From the NCBI GenBank assembly GCA_027493055.1, contig JAPUDO010000087.1:36087-100086 (forward strand): a stretch of 64,000 nucleotides of DNA, read 5' to 3'. A program made the translations under genes and the position numbers. Positions 17,908 to 27,792 of the stretch are shown here, one piece after another. Under the pieces are notes generated by a model. The model worked only from the letters and a program-made list of their open reading frames with translations, did not search any database and was not told where the DNA came from. Position 1 is the stretch's first letter. Every line of letters begins with the position of its first letter. Origin of the DNA: Niabella sp. Lineage in GTDB: Bacteria; Bacteroidota; Bacteroidia; Chitinophagales; Chitinophagaceae.

Positions 17908-20058
17908 CTACGCAGTTACTTTACCTTTTGCTTTCGCGATCACTTCCTCCGCAATATTATTTGGAGCCGGAGCATAGTGCGAGAACTCCATGGTAGAAGA
18001 TGCACGGCCAGAGCTTAAAGAACGCAATTGAGTTACATAACCAAACATTTCACTCAGCGGAACTTTAGCTTTGATCACCTGCACACCTGCACGGGTATCC
18101 ATACCTTCCATCATACCACGACGACGGTTCAGGTCACCGGTTACATCACCCATGTATTGCTCAGGAGTTAATACTTCCACTTTCATGATCGGCTCCAACA
18201 GGATAGGCTTAGCCTTTCTGCCGGCCTCACGGAAACCTTGCTTCGCACAAAGCTCGAAAGACATGGAATCAGAATCCACTGCGTGGAAGCTACCGTCAAA
18301 TACGCGGATCTTCATATTATCAACCGGATAGTTAGCCAGCACGCCGCTTGTCATTGCAGACTCAAAGCCTTTCTGGATAGCAGGTACAAACTCACGCGGA
18401 ATAGCACCACCAAAAATGTCGTTTACGAACTGGTAGCTCTTATCAGGATTTTCTTTCTTCCAGTCTTCATCAACAGGACCCAGGCTGAACTGAATATCAG
18501 CAAACTTACCACGACCACCGGTTTGCTTTTTCAAAGTTTCCCTGTGCTCGATAGTTGTATTGAACGCTTCTTTATAAGCCACCTGTGGTGCGCCCTGGTT
18601 TACTTCTACTTTAAATTCGCGGCGCATACGGTCTACAATGATCTCTAAGTGGAGCTCACCCATACCGCTCAGGATGGTTTGACCTGTATCTTCATCAGTT
18701 TTTACACGTAATGTAGGATCTTCCTCCACCAGCTTGGCAATAGCCATACCCATTTTATCAACATCGGCCTGGGTTTTAGGCTCTACTGCTACAGAAATTA
18801 CAGGCTCAGGGATGAACATGTTTTCCAGTGTGATCGGATGGTTCTCATCGCAAAGGGTATCACCTGTTTTAATTTCTTTAAACCCAACTGCCGCGCCAAT
18901 ATCGCCCGCTTCAATAAAATCAATGGGGTTTTGTTTGTTGGCGAACATTTTCATGATACGGCTGATACGCTCTTTTTTACCACTGCGTACGTTCAATACA
19001 TAAGAGCCGGCATCTAAATGTCCGCTGTAACAACGGAAGAACGCCAGGCGACCTACGAATGGGTCGGTCATGATCTTGAAAGCCAAAGCTGCAAAAGGTT
19101 CTTTCGCATCAGGCTTACGTACTAATTTCTTTTCAGCATCGTTAGGATCTGTTCCTTCTATCGCTTCAACATCAACCGGAGAAGGCAGGTAACGGCAAAC
19201 CGCATCAAGAGCAGTTTGTACTCCTTTATTCTTAAATGAAGAACCGCACATCATTGGTACGATGCTAAGGTCTATAGTAGCTTTTCTGATGGCTTCATGA
19301 ATTTCTTCTTCAGAAATGGTATCAGGGTTGTCGAAGAATTTTTCCATCAAAGCATCATCATATTCAGCAACTGCTTCTACCAGCGCAGCGCGCCACTCTT
19401 CAGCCTCTGCAACCATATCTGCAGGAATATCAATCTCATCAAAAGTCATTCCTTCTGTTTCCACGTGCCAGATAATGCCTTTCATACGGATAAGGTCTAC
19501 TACTCCCTGGAAGTTATCTTCAGCACCAATAGGTAATTGCAAAGGCACTGCTTTTGAACCCAGCATTTCGCGCACCTGTTTTACCACGTTCAGAAAGTCG
19601 GCACCCTGGCGGTCCATTTTATTTACGAAACCGATACGCGGAACCCTGTAACGGTTGGCCTGGCGCCATACTGTTTCAGACTGAGGCTCTACCCCATCAA
19701 CCGCTGAGAAAAGGGCAATAAGGCCATCCAGTACACGCATAGAACGCTCTACCTCTACAGTAAAGTCAACGTGACCCGGAGTATCAATGATATTAAAAGA
19801 ATATTCTTTAGTAGTACCTGCAACAGCCTTTCCTTTATCAGTAGGGAATTGCCATTTACAGCTTACCGCAGCAGAGGTAATGGTAATACCGCGCTCTTTT
19901 TCCTGCTCCATCCAGTCTGTAGTAGCGCCACCATCGTGTACCTCACCAATACGGTGAATCATACCTGTGTAACGTAAAATACGTTCAGTTGTAGTGGTTT
20001 TACCGGCATCAATGTGAGCGGCAATACCAAAGTTTCTTTGAAATTTTAAATCTGCCAT
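17908..20058 (-). CDS. fusA: Elongation factor G
   Basis: 716-residue translational GTPase that drives ribosomal translocation. P-loop [15 protein letters not shown] at about 14-28, switch motifs RGITITSAA and [13 protein letters not shown] for guanine binding, then the standard domains II-V (GGRGKFADI-like loop, [15 protein letters not shown] at the C-terminus). It is the canonical housekeeping form. It stands alone here: no rpsL, rpsG or other ribosomal gene flanks it, and it has its own TACCTTTG promoter box and terminator. Confidence 0.97.
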   Translation of the reverse strand: MADLKFQRNFGIAAHIDAGKTTTTERILRYTGMIHRIGEVHDGGATTDWMEQEKERGITITSAAVSCKWQFPTDKGKAVAGTTKEYSFNIIDTPGHVDFTVEVERSMRVLDGLIALFSAVDGVEPQSETVWRQANRYRVPRIGFVNKMDRQGADFLNVVKQVREMLGSKAVPLQLPIGAEDNFQGVVDLIRMKGIIWHVETEGMTFDEIDIPADMVAEAEEWRAALVEAVAEYDDALMEKFFDNPDTISEEEIHEAIRKATIDLSIVPMMCGSSFKNKGVQTALDAVCRYLPSPVDVEAIEGTDPNDAEKKLVRKPDAKEPFAALAFKIMTDPFVGRLAFFRCYSGHLDAGSYVLNVRSGKKERISRIMKMFANKQNPIDFIEAGDIGAAVGFKEIKTGDTLCDENHPITLENMFIPEPVISVAVEPKTQADVDKMGMAIAKLVEEDPTLRVKTDEDTGQTILSGMGELHLEIIVDRMRREFKVEVNQGAPQVAYKEAFNTTIEHRETLKKQTGGRGKFADIQFSLGPVDEDWKKENPDKSYQFVNDIFGGAIPREFVPAIQKGFESAMTSGVLANYPVDNMKIRVFDGSFHAVDSDSMSFELCAKQGFREAGRKAKPILLEPIMKVEVLTPEQYMGDVTGDLNRRRGMMEGMDTRAGVQVIKAKVPLSEMFGYVTQLRSLSSGRASSTMEFSHYAPAPNNIAEEVIAKAKGKVTA

Positions 20059-20156
20059 GATTATTCTTGATTGAATTATAAACGTTTACTATTTCCTAAA
20101 TCAATGAATTACAACACTTTACAAACAAAGCATTACGCGTTCTGAATTTAAGGCTG

Positions 20157-20164
20157 CAAAGGTA
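20157..20164 (-). promoter_or_regulatory. -7 promoter box of fusA (TACCTTTG)
   Basis: TACCTTTG on the minus strand matches the Bacteroidota TAnnTTTG consensus, about 100 nt upstream of fusA. The surrounding 12-mer CTTACCTTTGCA recurs identically in front of rpmI (41953-41960). Confidence 0.6.
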
Positions 20165-20264
20165 AGGAAAATATCAGATTTGAAATTTGCTAATTTAACA
20201 TCAATCATCAGCGATAATATAAGCTTAACCATCCCGTCCCTCAATGTCGCCCTGATGTCACAGT

Positions 20265-20314
20265 GTCCAATGGACTCCTTTCGGAGAGCCTGTCCCAAGG
20301 ACTTCTCCGGAGAG
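20265..20314. repeat. Two tandem copies of a hairpin repeat
   Basis: GTCC-AAT-GGAC followed by TCCTTTCGGAGAG (20265-20288) and GTCC-CAA-GGAC followed by TTCTCCGGAGAG (20292-20314). Each unit has a GTCC/GGAC stem then a second small hairpin. Located in the 544-bp gene-free region 20059-20602, where only this and the fusA promoter were seen. Confidence 0.5.
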
Positions 20315-20602
20315 ACGAACCGTTAACGAAGGATGCATTTTTCCCTAAAAGGCGTCAACAAGCTCTGCCTGACATACAATTTCTATTATTTCTATTATAG
20401 TTTAGTGTAAACAGCCGGGGAATACCTGCACCCACATCATTTTGGGAAAAAGCTAAAATGCCTCATCGAAAAAAATAAAGGGCCTGGCTAATAAAACAGC
20501 CGGTTCATCGAATACCACTTATACCCCTTCTTTCCGCTGTATAGTTTCGCACTGCTTAAGCACTAAACCCTTTTTACTAAAGCCCTTAAAACATTTTTTC
20601 AG

Positions 20603-22033
20603 ATGAAAAAAATTGTTCTTTTACTCAGCATTCTCAATGTATATTTCTTTTCTTATGCCCAAAACGGATGGCAGTCCGAAGGTTATACTTTTGCTGCCGG
20701 CACTCATACTGCAAACGGCATTCAATGGCCCGCAGGAAAAACTGTAACTATCGAGCCTGGTGCTATTGTAACTTTTACCAACGCCTCTTATGCCAGCGGT
20801 AACCTGGTGGTTAAAGGCGAGCTTACCATCAACTCCAGCGCTTCATCTTCCTTCCAGTTAGACGGGAACCTGATCCTTGCAGAAGGAGCTAAGCTTACCG
20901 TAAACGGTTCATTTAAAACCCAGACAACCGTTACTTACCCTCACAATGCTGCTGTGAAAATTACCGGCACTTATGAAATGAATGGCTGGTCTAATCCTGC
21001 GCCTGTAGTAACAATTGACCGTACAACATCCTTCCAGGTGGGCAAATTAGCCCTGAACCCGGGCCAGGCAGGCTTCATCGTCAGCGCCAATACTACTGTT
21101 TCAGCTACAGATGTGGTAACCAGCGGAAAACTTACCGTAAACGGAACCTTAAACGTTGCTAATACTATTTTCAGCAACGGAGGCAACTTTACATTGAATG
21201 AAGGAGGAACAGTAAATACCACAGACTTAAAATTTCAAAACCCTAATAATAGTATAAAAGGAGTGATCAATGCTTCGGAAAGCGTTGAATTTCACAACAA
21301 GCCCAACACCATGGCTTGCCCGGGAGCTATCCACACTAAAAATTTTTATAACTATAGTGAGAAGAACGTAATTGAAGGAAGCGGCTATATTGAAGTAACC
21401 GGAACATTTAAAAGCTCAAATGCGCTTACAGAAAGCCCCGATATTACTTTAAATGCTGCCGATGCAGGAAATGGTACCAATCCAAATAAAAATCCTGGAA
21501 AAGCTACTTTAGGCACTTCTTCTTCATGCGCCGGTACCGGCTCCGGAGCCAGGCAGGGTATAGAATCATTACCAGTTACTTTTGGTACCATCAGCCCCAG
21601 AATTGTTAACAACACCCTGGTAATTGACTGGTCTACTCTTTCTGAGACCAATAATAACCATTTTGATATTGAAATATCAAATGATGGAAGGAGCTTTACA
21701 AAGATTGGTCAGGTAAATAGCGCTGCTGTTGATGGCAACTCAAATGGGGTGCTGAACTATGAGTTTACCTATACTATTCCCGGCAAAGCAATAGCGGGCG
21801 GACTGGCACTTGTACTATTAGCCGGAGGAAGCATCATGTATAAAAGAAAGAACAGATATCCTGTAATGGTAATGCTTTCCGTTGTACTGATCAGCGCTAG
21901 CTTATTTTCCTGCAGCAAATCAGATTATGCTATAGAGGCATCAAATGATCAAAAAGTATTTGTACGTATTGTTCAGGTGGATATTGACGGCCAGACATCT
22001 GCATCGCAGGCAGTTAAGGCTACTATAAAATAA
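20603..22033 (+). CDS. Secreted beta-helix-like protein with split FN3/transmembrane-hairpin C-terminus
   Basis: 476 residues, unknown function. Signal peptide 1-19 (ends FFSYAQN). Residues about 20-300 are strand-rich, repeated, Gly/Asn/Thr-rich sequence typical of a parallel beta-helix (KTVTIEPGAIVTF, GELTINSS, GNLILAEGAKLTVNG). From L323 (LPVTFGTIS) an FN3-like domain of the kind found before type IX sorting domains begins (WSTLSETNNNHFDIEISNDGRSF). It is interrupted by helix 396-413, a basic loop KRKNR, and a second helix 421-436 ending in lipobox-like LFS-C437. The expected last FN3 strands (VFVRIVQVDIDGQTSAS) follow, and the protein stops. No type IX sorting domain is present. The same module ends the protein at 22764-24851. 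Confidence 0.75.
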   Translation: MKKIVLLLSILNVYFFSYAQNGWQSEGYTFAAGTHTANGIQWPAGKTVTIEPGAIVTFTNASYASGNLVVKGELTINSSASSSFQLDGNLILAEGAKLTVNGSFKTQTTVTYPHNAAVKITGTYEMNGWSNPAPVVTIDRTTSFQVGKLALNPGQAGFIVSANTTVSATDVVTSGKLTVNGTLNVANTIFSNGGNFTLNEGGTVNTTDLKFQNPNNSIKGVINASESVEFHNKPNTMACPGAIHTKNFYNYSEKNVIEGSGYIEVTGTFKSSNALTESPDITLNAADAGNGTNPNKNPGKATLGTSSSCAGTGSGARQGIESLPVTFGTISPRIVNNTLVIDWSTLSETNNNHFDIEISNDGRSFTKIGQVNSAAVDGNSNGVLNYEFTYTIPGKAIAGGLALVLLAGGSIMYKRKNRYPVMVMLSVVLISASLFSCSKSDYAIEASNDQKVFVRIVQVDIDGQTSASQAVKATIK

Positions 22034-22203
22034 TATAATATAGCTGGAAAGGGCGTTCAACAAATTCAACGCTTTATAATAAAAAAGTGTCATTTCCTGA
22101 TAGCGAAGCGACAGATTTGTCTTAGACTCATAATAGCCTCTCCAGTTAGCCTCATTAAACGCCCAAAAGTTCATAGCAATTTAAAAAAGAAGTCCCGACA
22201 CCG

Positions 22204-22238
22204 GAATAGGCCGCAGTTATTGCAGCCTATTCTGTTTT
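22204..22238 (+). terminator. Terminator-like hairpin downstream of the beta-helix protein
   Basis: GAATAGGC...GCCTATTC (8 bp, extended by GCA/TGC after one mismatch) around loop GTTAT, followed by TGTTTT, 170 bp after the stop codon. An imperfect but plausible intrinsic terminator. Confidence 0.55.
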
Positions 22239-22452
22239 AAAATATCACTTTAAAACCCTGATCTTTTACAGTTGTCAGCCACAGGTTAGCGCACTCACTA
22301 AGCTTTGTAAGCAAGGTGGGATCCAATTCCATTTCCACTCACGGATAGAAATGTATAGCAGTCTGATATTCTCCAATATGACCCGGTTGATCACTATAGT
22401 ATGATTACGCAGAGGGGAAAAAGATGTTTAAGATCGTGTAGCAGAAGGCTGT

Positions 22453-22491
22453 TAATGTAACAGCCGGACGATCTGCCCGGCTGTTACATTA
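22453..22491. repeat. Perfect 15-bp inverted repeat
   Basis: TAATGTAACAGCCGG (22453-22467) and its exact complement CCGGCTGTTACATTA (22477-22491) around a 9-nt loop. No T-run on either side, so it is not a textbook terminator. The 730-bp region 22034-22763 otherwise holds no gene I can support. Confidence 0.6.
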
Positions 22492-22763
22492 TCCTATTAT
22501 GCTATTACTTATTATTATAAGTTTTTTATTACCCTGGTGTAACTGATGCTACCATTCCAGCCCATACTGACTGGCCGAAGGTATGTTTTGATAGTAAAAC
22601 CTATCCGTAATTTCTTTGGGCTAGCCTGACAGGGTTGCCGGCTTCACCTTATCTTCCACTTGTATATATCATTGATAAGCCCGGGCTGTTTAAAGCAGGT
22701 TCTCTTCACCAATTTATATTCCTTCTTAAGGTAAATGCCCTACAACAGTGATCTGTAGCTTTT

Positions 22764-24851
22764 CTATCTTTTCGATACCGTAATTATCTTTGAATAGCTT
22801 TTAGTGCCATCTTTATCCACCTGTACAATCCTGATAAATATTTTTTCATTACCACTTAGCCCATTCACACCTGTCTTATTACAGCTGAAAAATCCGAATA
22901 TAGTCACTACTATTGCGGCTGCTATCCACTTCCTGTTCTTTTTCGGAATAATCAACAGAACCGCAAACACGCCTAATCCCAGCATTATCCCCAAACCGGC
23001 ACCATTTATATCCAACGACAGCGAATAGTCGATAGGAACACTTGAGTTACCGCCCTCTGCCTTGGACCGTATTTTATTTATTGCATGAAAAGCTTTTCCA
23101 TCAGCAGAAGCTTCTATTATAAAATGATCGTTATTGGTTTCAGAAAGCGTTTGCCAACTTACAGACAAACCATCGCCCTGCCAGGTTACAGATACAGGAC
23201 CAAAGCTCACAGGCAATACCAGTTCCTGCGTCTGGGTTTTTACATAAAAACTGCTGAACCCCGTCACAGAAAAAGTCACCTCCCAGCGACTGGCATCGGC
23301 ATTCCAGAGGATACTGTTATCGTCGGGGTTAATATTTTGTACGGTGCCGCTACTGCTTCTTTTCTCTATTAACAAGTTGGCCTTCCGGGCCGTTATCGTT
23401 GCCGCATCATCTGCATCCGGTAATAGCAGCGCCGGCACGGGCGTTTGGGTGTTAAAGCTTTTAAATTCTTCATTGGTAAAATAAAGGGTAACTGTTCCTT
23501 GGGTAGTAGCTGCGTCTACAGCCGGCGTAATTTCATAGTATCGCTTTACGAATTTTGCCGGCTGACTGGTTATCACTTTCACCGCAGCCGTAACTTCCCC
23601 GGTATTGTTGTTAAGCTGAACGGCAGCGATAGGGTTACAACTGACATGAAAAATATAAGAATTATAACTAATGATCGTACCGACGGTTTCTATAGCATCT
23701 CCCGCAGCAATGCTGCTGTTGTATATGTTACTCAGAAGCGGTACCAGGGGATTGTAAGCGTATCCGTTACCCAGCTGCCCGCCACCACCAGAACCCCATC
23801 CCATTAGACTGCCCGTTGTTTTTTGAGCTAAACTAAAGTAATCACCAGTCGCAACTGTAAGCCAATCGGTTGCCGTGCCAATCTGTACCGGGCTATTTCT
23901 TTCGAGAGTTGACCCATCTCCTACCTCACCATACTTATTTTTACCCCAGCCCCATAGGGTGCCATCCGATCGAATAGCGATATTATGCATATAACCTGCT
24001 GAAACGAAACGCCAGTTAAATGCACCGATCTGAACCGGGCTACTCCTGTTAACATTGGTTCCATCTCCCAGCTGACTATCTCTGTTCTCACCCCAGGCCC
24101 ACATAGTTCCCCCTGTTTTTATGGCAACGGAGTAAACGGCTCCCGCAGTAATGGACTGCCAGTCAGTATCTGTGCCAATTTTAACCGGGCTCCTTCGGAT
24201 AAAGGAAGTGCCATCGCCTATTTGATTATAGACATTCTGCCCCCACGCCCACAAGCTACCATCGGTTTTTATTGCAAGCACGTGAAAAAATCCGGTTGCT
24301 ATAAGCTTCCAGTCAGTGTCTGCACCTACCTGAACAGGACTTAACTTGCTTGTAGTTGTCCCGTCGCCCAACTGGCTGTTGTTATTCCAGCCCCATGCCC
24401 AAAGTGTGCCATCCGTTTTTAAAGCAACAGAGAACTCATATCCCGCTGCTACCGAATGCCAGTCAGCAGACGTACCGATTTGTACCGGACTTTTTTTAGC
24501 AACCGATGTCCCATCACCCAGCTGGCCGTTGTTATTGGCCCCCCATGCCCAAAGTGTGCCATCTGACCTTACAGCTATGGTATGAGACGATCCTACTGCT
24601 ATTGTTCTCCAGCTGGCACCTGCACTTATTGCTACCGGGATCTTGCGGTTAACGGTGGTGCCGTCACCTAACTGACCACTACGATTATAGCCCCACGCGA
24701 ACAGGCTCCCGTCTTGCTTAATACCAAATGTAGATTGACCCAATGAACCGGAAACCACTGTTTTAAAATATTGGCATTGTGCACGGAGCGTCCCCGGGTT
24801 CCATAGCAGCAATAATGTTTGAAGGGCAATGAGCCAGATACAACGTTTCAT
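22764..24851 (-). CDS. Secreted RCC1-repeat protein with split FN3/transmembrane-hairpin C-terminus
   Basis: 695 residues. Signal peptide 1-24 (ends TLRAQ). Seven RCC1-type repeats of about 51 residues follow (about 40-390; recurring QLGDGT..(K/S)SPV and GTLWAWG), predicting a seven-bladed propeller. A strand-rich linker includes RYYEITPAVDAATTQGTVTLYF. From residue 546 (LPVSFGPVSV) it carries the same C-terminal module as the neighbour at 20603: FN3-like WQTLSETNNDHFIIEASADGK, helix about 617-635, basic loop PKKNRK, helix 642-656 ending GFFS-C657, then IFIRIVQVDKDGTKSYS. Function unknown; RCC1 domains usually bind proteins. The two genes converge across a 730-bp gap. Confidence 0.8.
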   Translation of the reverse strand: MKRCIWLIALQTLLLLWNPGTLRAQCQYFKTVVSGSLGQSTFGIKQDGSLFAWGYNRSGQLGDGTTVNRKIPVAISAGASWRTIAVGSSHTIAVRSDGTLWAWGANNNGQLGDGTSVAKKSPVQIGTSADWHSVAAGYEFSVALKTDGTLWAWGWNNNSQLGDGTTTSKLSPVQVGADTDWKLIATGFFHVLAIKTDGSLWAWGQNVYNQIGDGTSFIRRSPVKIGTDTDWQSITAGAVYSVAIKTGGTMWAWGENRDSQLGDGTNVNRSSPVQIGAFNWRFVSAGYMHNIAIRSDGTLWGWGKNKYGEVGDGSTLERNSPVQIGTATDWLTVATGDYFSLAQKTTGSLMGWGSGGGGQLGNGYAYNPLVPLLSNIYNSSIAAGDAIETVGTIISYNSYIFHVSCNPIAAVQLNNNTGEVTAAVKVITSQPAKFVKRYYEITPAVDAATTQGTVTLYFTNEEFKSFNTQTPVPALLLPDADDAATITARKANLLIEKRSSSGTVQNINPDDNSILWNADASRWEVTFSVTGFSSFYVKTQTQELVLPVSFGPVSVTWQGDGLSVSWQTLSETNNDHFIIEASADGKAFHAINKIRSKAEGGNSSVPIDYSLSLDINGAGLGIMLGLGVFAVLLIIPKKNRKWIAAAIVVTIFGFFSCNKTGVNGLSGNEKIFIRIVQVDKDGTKSYSKIITVSKR

Positions 24852-25215
24852 TAAACTATTATTTGGTTAAAAGAGTTTATATGTATCTTAATAAACAGTG
24901 TGTTCAGTAAAACAGCTGCGTTAACGCCAGTCCCCGTTACTGAAAAATTATTACAGAAAAAGGCATCTGGACACCGTAAAGGCATAAAATCACCTGTAGG
25001 CGTTTCTACCAGAATTCTTACGATTTTCCCAATAAACAGATTTGTAGCAATTATCGGTAAAGAGAGCTACCTGTTACCAAGTACATTAAAAATTATCGGT
25101 TCAAAGATATATCGCAGGCCTATGCCCGCCAATAGCCCCCGGGGTTCTAAATGGAAGCATACTGAGTGAAAACAACTATCTTGCAAGCCTATTTTGATAT
25201 ACATTCACGGATCTT
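24852..25215. other. Gene-free spacer
   Basis: 364 bp between the starts of two divergent genes. It presumably contains both promoters, but I could not pick convincing boxes. A frame at 24900-25169 has no protein-like features. Confidence 0.4.
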
Positions 25216-27159
25216 ATGCGGTTATTGAAAAACGGGGTGGCTTTTACAGCAAGATCATTTTATTACTGTAGACATGCAAGAGGGATCTGTATATTACTTT
25301 TAATGGTAGCAGTGACGGTATCTGCAGCTACCGATACCATTACTTTTCATACAGCGGCCCCTGCAATTAATATGCACCCATCGTTTAGCATCATCGAAGA
25401 CGAGGCTGCGCAGTATAACCCTGATCTACTTTTCGTAAGACGTGATTTATTTCAACCCGGTGCCTCCTTTAAACCTATTAGTCCTGGTCATATCTTTTGG
25501 CTTCTCACAAATCTGCACAGCCCCCTCGATGCGGAAGTGATTTTATCGTTCAAACACCTCACGTATGCAGATCTTTACATACTAGCGGATACTCCCGGTG
25601 CTATTATCACGCACCGTCAAGCCGGCGCATTCCGGCCATCACAGTTTATTTATCCGGGGGACAGTCGCTTTTACTTTCAATTCCGCCTGGAGGCCGGTGT
25701 TCATTACCAGGTATTAATCCGCAGTCATCACACTAAGCAATACAAGCCGGTATTAAATTTTGAACTGGATGACCGAGAAAGTTTTCTATCAGTCCGACAG
25801 AAGTCGGAGTTAGTGGACTATTGGTTCCAGGGAGCAGCATTATTATTATTGTTTTATGTAATGATCTGCTGGTTGAATACGCAATACAGGGCTTACCTCT
25901 GGCTGGCTCTGTTTATCAGCGGATTTTTACTGTATAATATTGCTTTGAGCCGCTATATGATCGACTGGTTCTTCCCCTCTCATCCCGAATTGGGCTGGAG
26001 GCTCACCATACATTTCCTGCATCTTGGTCTGGCAGGGCTTTACTTACTCATACTCAACTTTTGGAAACTGCAAGATAAAGACATACGGCTCTACCGGATA
26101 GGTCGCGCAATACTATGGGGCATACTGTTACTTTCAGTACTTTCATTCCTGATCCATTATACTACAGGTAATTTCAGCATAATGAGTAAGATTAACGGCG
26201 TATTCCTGATTTTACAAACAGTTTACCTGATCCGGACGATGCTGATCTGGAAAAGACTTGACAGGCAGGAGCGTTTCCTGGCTTATGGCGTGATCGTATA
26301 CCTGGCAATTACAGTGTTCGCCGCCTCAGGTATCTTCATTATCGGAGAAAGCATCTTCAGCTTATTTAATATATTATCCGGCAGTATATTAATCGCAGTG
26401 AGCTTGTTTTTCCTGATTGGAATTAATGGAAAATTATGGAACAATGAAAAGGAAAAATCAGCCTACCTCAAGCAACTCAACGAATTGCAGGAAGCGCAAA
26501 ACCAGCTTCTGGAAGAAAAAGTTATCCAACGAACAGCTGAACTTAACAGGAGAAGTGAGCACATAGAGTTGCTGATGAATGAGCTGAATCACCGTGTAAA
26601 GAATAACCTTCAACTACTTTACAGCCTCAATAGTCTTCAACTCAAGGATAGCAAAGATGTTTGCATCAGTAATATACTAAAAGATAACGTATCTCGTATC
26701 AATGCGATGATGTTAGCCAATGACCAGCTCAATTCTGTTAACTCGATTAACAGCGATGCTATATCCGGTGAAAAACTTTTTGCAGGTGTTATTGAACATA
26801 CTAAAAATATGTTCGCCCAAAATGTAGCTGTCAACATCAGGTTCAATGTAAAGGAATGCCCTGTTTTAAATCCTTCTGATCGCCTGTGCCTGGGACTTAT
26901 TGTTACAGAACTTCTGACCAACTCTTATAAACATGCTTTTTCAGCGCAGGTTTCGCCGTACATTGAGATAAACACTGCAAGTTCACCTGATTGCTGGCGC
27001 ATGAATTACCATGATAATGGTAGCGGCATTTGTACTGCAACCTTTAAAGGCTTTGGAATGGCTCTTATTGCTGACCTCACCCGCCAGTTAAAAGGTCAAT
27101 ATCAAATAGACTCCTCAACCGGTACTATGTATCGGTTTAACTTCCCCCATAAAACTTAG
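25216..27159 (+). CDS. 7TMR-DISM sensor histidine kinase (HisKA_2 type)
   Basis: 647 residues. An N-terminal hydrophobic segment (about 22-40) leads to a periplasmic 7TMR-DISM extracellular domain (about 55-185, usually carbohydrate-binding-like). Seven membrane helices follow (about 200-405), then a coiled coil (EKSAYLKQLNELQEAQNQLLEEK), a HisKA_2 dimerisation domain with phospho-His in ELNHRVKNNLQLL (about 456) and HATPase_c (ELLTNSYKHAF, DNGSGI, GFGMALI). It probably phosphorylates the response regulator that begins 7 bp after its stop. The signal is unknown. It is the nearest regulator upstream of the SusCD locus at 29157, separated from it by an insertion sequence. Confidence 0.9.
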   Translation: MRLLKNGVAFTARSFYYCRHARGICILLLMVAVTVSAATDTITFHTAAPAINMHPSFSIIEDEAAQYNPDLLFVRRDLFQPGASFKPISPGHIFWLLTNLHSPLDAEVILSFKHLTYADLYILADTPGAIITHRQAGAFRPSQFIYPGDSRFYFQFRLEAGVHYQVLIRSHHTKQYKPVLNFELDDRESFLSVRQKSELVDYWFQGAALLLLFYVMICWLNTQYRAYLWLALFISGFLLYNIALSRYMIDWFFPSHPELGWRLTIHFLHLGLAGLYLLILNFWKLQDKDIRLYRIGRAILWGILLLSVLSFLIHYTTGNFSIMSKINGVFLILQTVYLIRTMLIWKRLDRQERFLAYGVIVYLAITVFAASGIFIIGESIFSLFNILSGSILIAVSLFFLIGINGKLWNNEKEKSAYLKQLNELQEAQNQLLEEKVIQRTAELNRRSEHIELLMNELNHRVKNNLQLLYSLNSLQLKDSKDVCISNILKDNVSRINAMMLANDQLNSVNSINSDAISGEKLFAGVIEHTKNMFAQNVAVNIRFNVKECPVLNPSDRLCLGLIVTELLTNSYKHAFSAQVSPYIEINTASSPDCWRMNYHDNGSGICTATFKGFGMALIADLTRQLKGQYQIDSSTGTMYRFNFPHKT

Positions 27160-27165
27160 ATATGC

Positions 27166-27792
27166 ATGCGGATCCTGATTATTGAAGATGAAATTATTAT
27201 CGCCCGGTTCATAGAGGATAAGATAAATAACAACTTTTCCTGCAACACTGCTATTGCACTTAACCGGGAAGAAGTATTGGATATTATTCCGGAATTTCTG
27301 CCTCATCTGATTTTGTGTGATATCAATTTGGAAGAGGACCAGGATGGTTTGGAGCTAATCGAAGAATTACGGCAACAATATGTTTTCGAGATCATCTTTA
27401 TTACCTCCTATCAATCCAAAGGTATGATAGAAAGGGCCCTTACCTACCAACCGCTCAATTATATCATCAAGCCAGTTGATGAAGCAGCTATTTTTGCCGG
27501 CCTGAAGCTGGCCTGGCCGTCAATCATTGCTAATCATGGCATCGGAAAGCTTCGGGCATCCTCATCATTTGAACAGGTTCTGAGTGCCTCGGAGCTTAAA
27601 ATCATCAGGCTAATTTCGCAAAATAAAAGTAGCCAGGAAATCGCTTCCACTTTATTTATCAGTCCACATACAGTTAAAAATCACCGGCACCGTATTTGTC
27701 GTAAACTCAATCTCAAAGACGAAAATAACTCACTGATCAAATGGGCATTGCAGCATAAGGATCTGATAGACAGATTTACGGGGGATGACTGA
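27166..27792 (+). CDS. LuxR-type response regulator
   Basis: 208 residues: receiver domain (acidic pair E7 D8, phospho-Asp D52 in ILCDINL, Thr in FITSYQ, Lys in IIKPVD) and a C-terminal LuxR/GerE HTH (LSASELKIIRLISQNKSSQEIASTLFISPHTVKNHRHRI). Start is the ATG at 27166; an out-of-frame ATG lies 4 bp earlier. It forms a two-gene operon with the kinase at 25216. Likely a transcription activator; the targets are not shown by the sequence. Confidence 0.93.
   Translation: MRILIIEDEIIIARFIEDKINNNFSCNTAIALNREEVLDIIPEFLPHLILCDINLEEDQDGLELIEELRQQYVFEIIFITSYQSKGMIERALTYQPLNYIIKPVDEAAIFAGLKLAWPSIIANHGIGKLRASSSFEQVLSASELKIIRLISQNKSSQEIASTLFISPHTVKNHRHRICRKLNLKDENNSLIKWALQHKDLIDRFTGDD

Noticed and set aside
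23760-24720. Repeated DNA about every 150 bp, at first glance CRISPR- or tandem-repeat-like
   Set aside because: The repeats are coding: they are the RCC1 repeats of the minus-strand protein, with period about 51 codons and no spacers.
24900-25169. Open frame of 89 codons in the spacer before the sensor kinase
   Set aside because: Composition is not protein-like, there is no recognisable motif, and it overlaps the region where two divergent promoters must lie.
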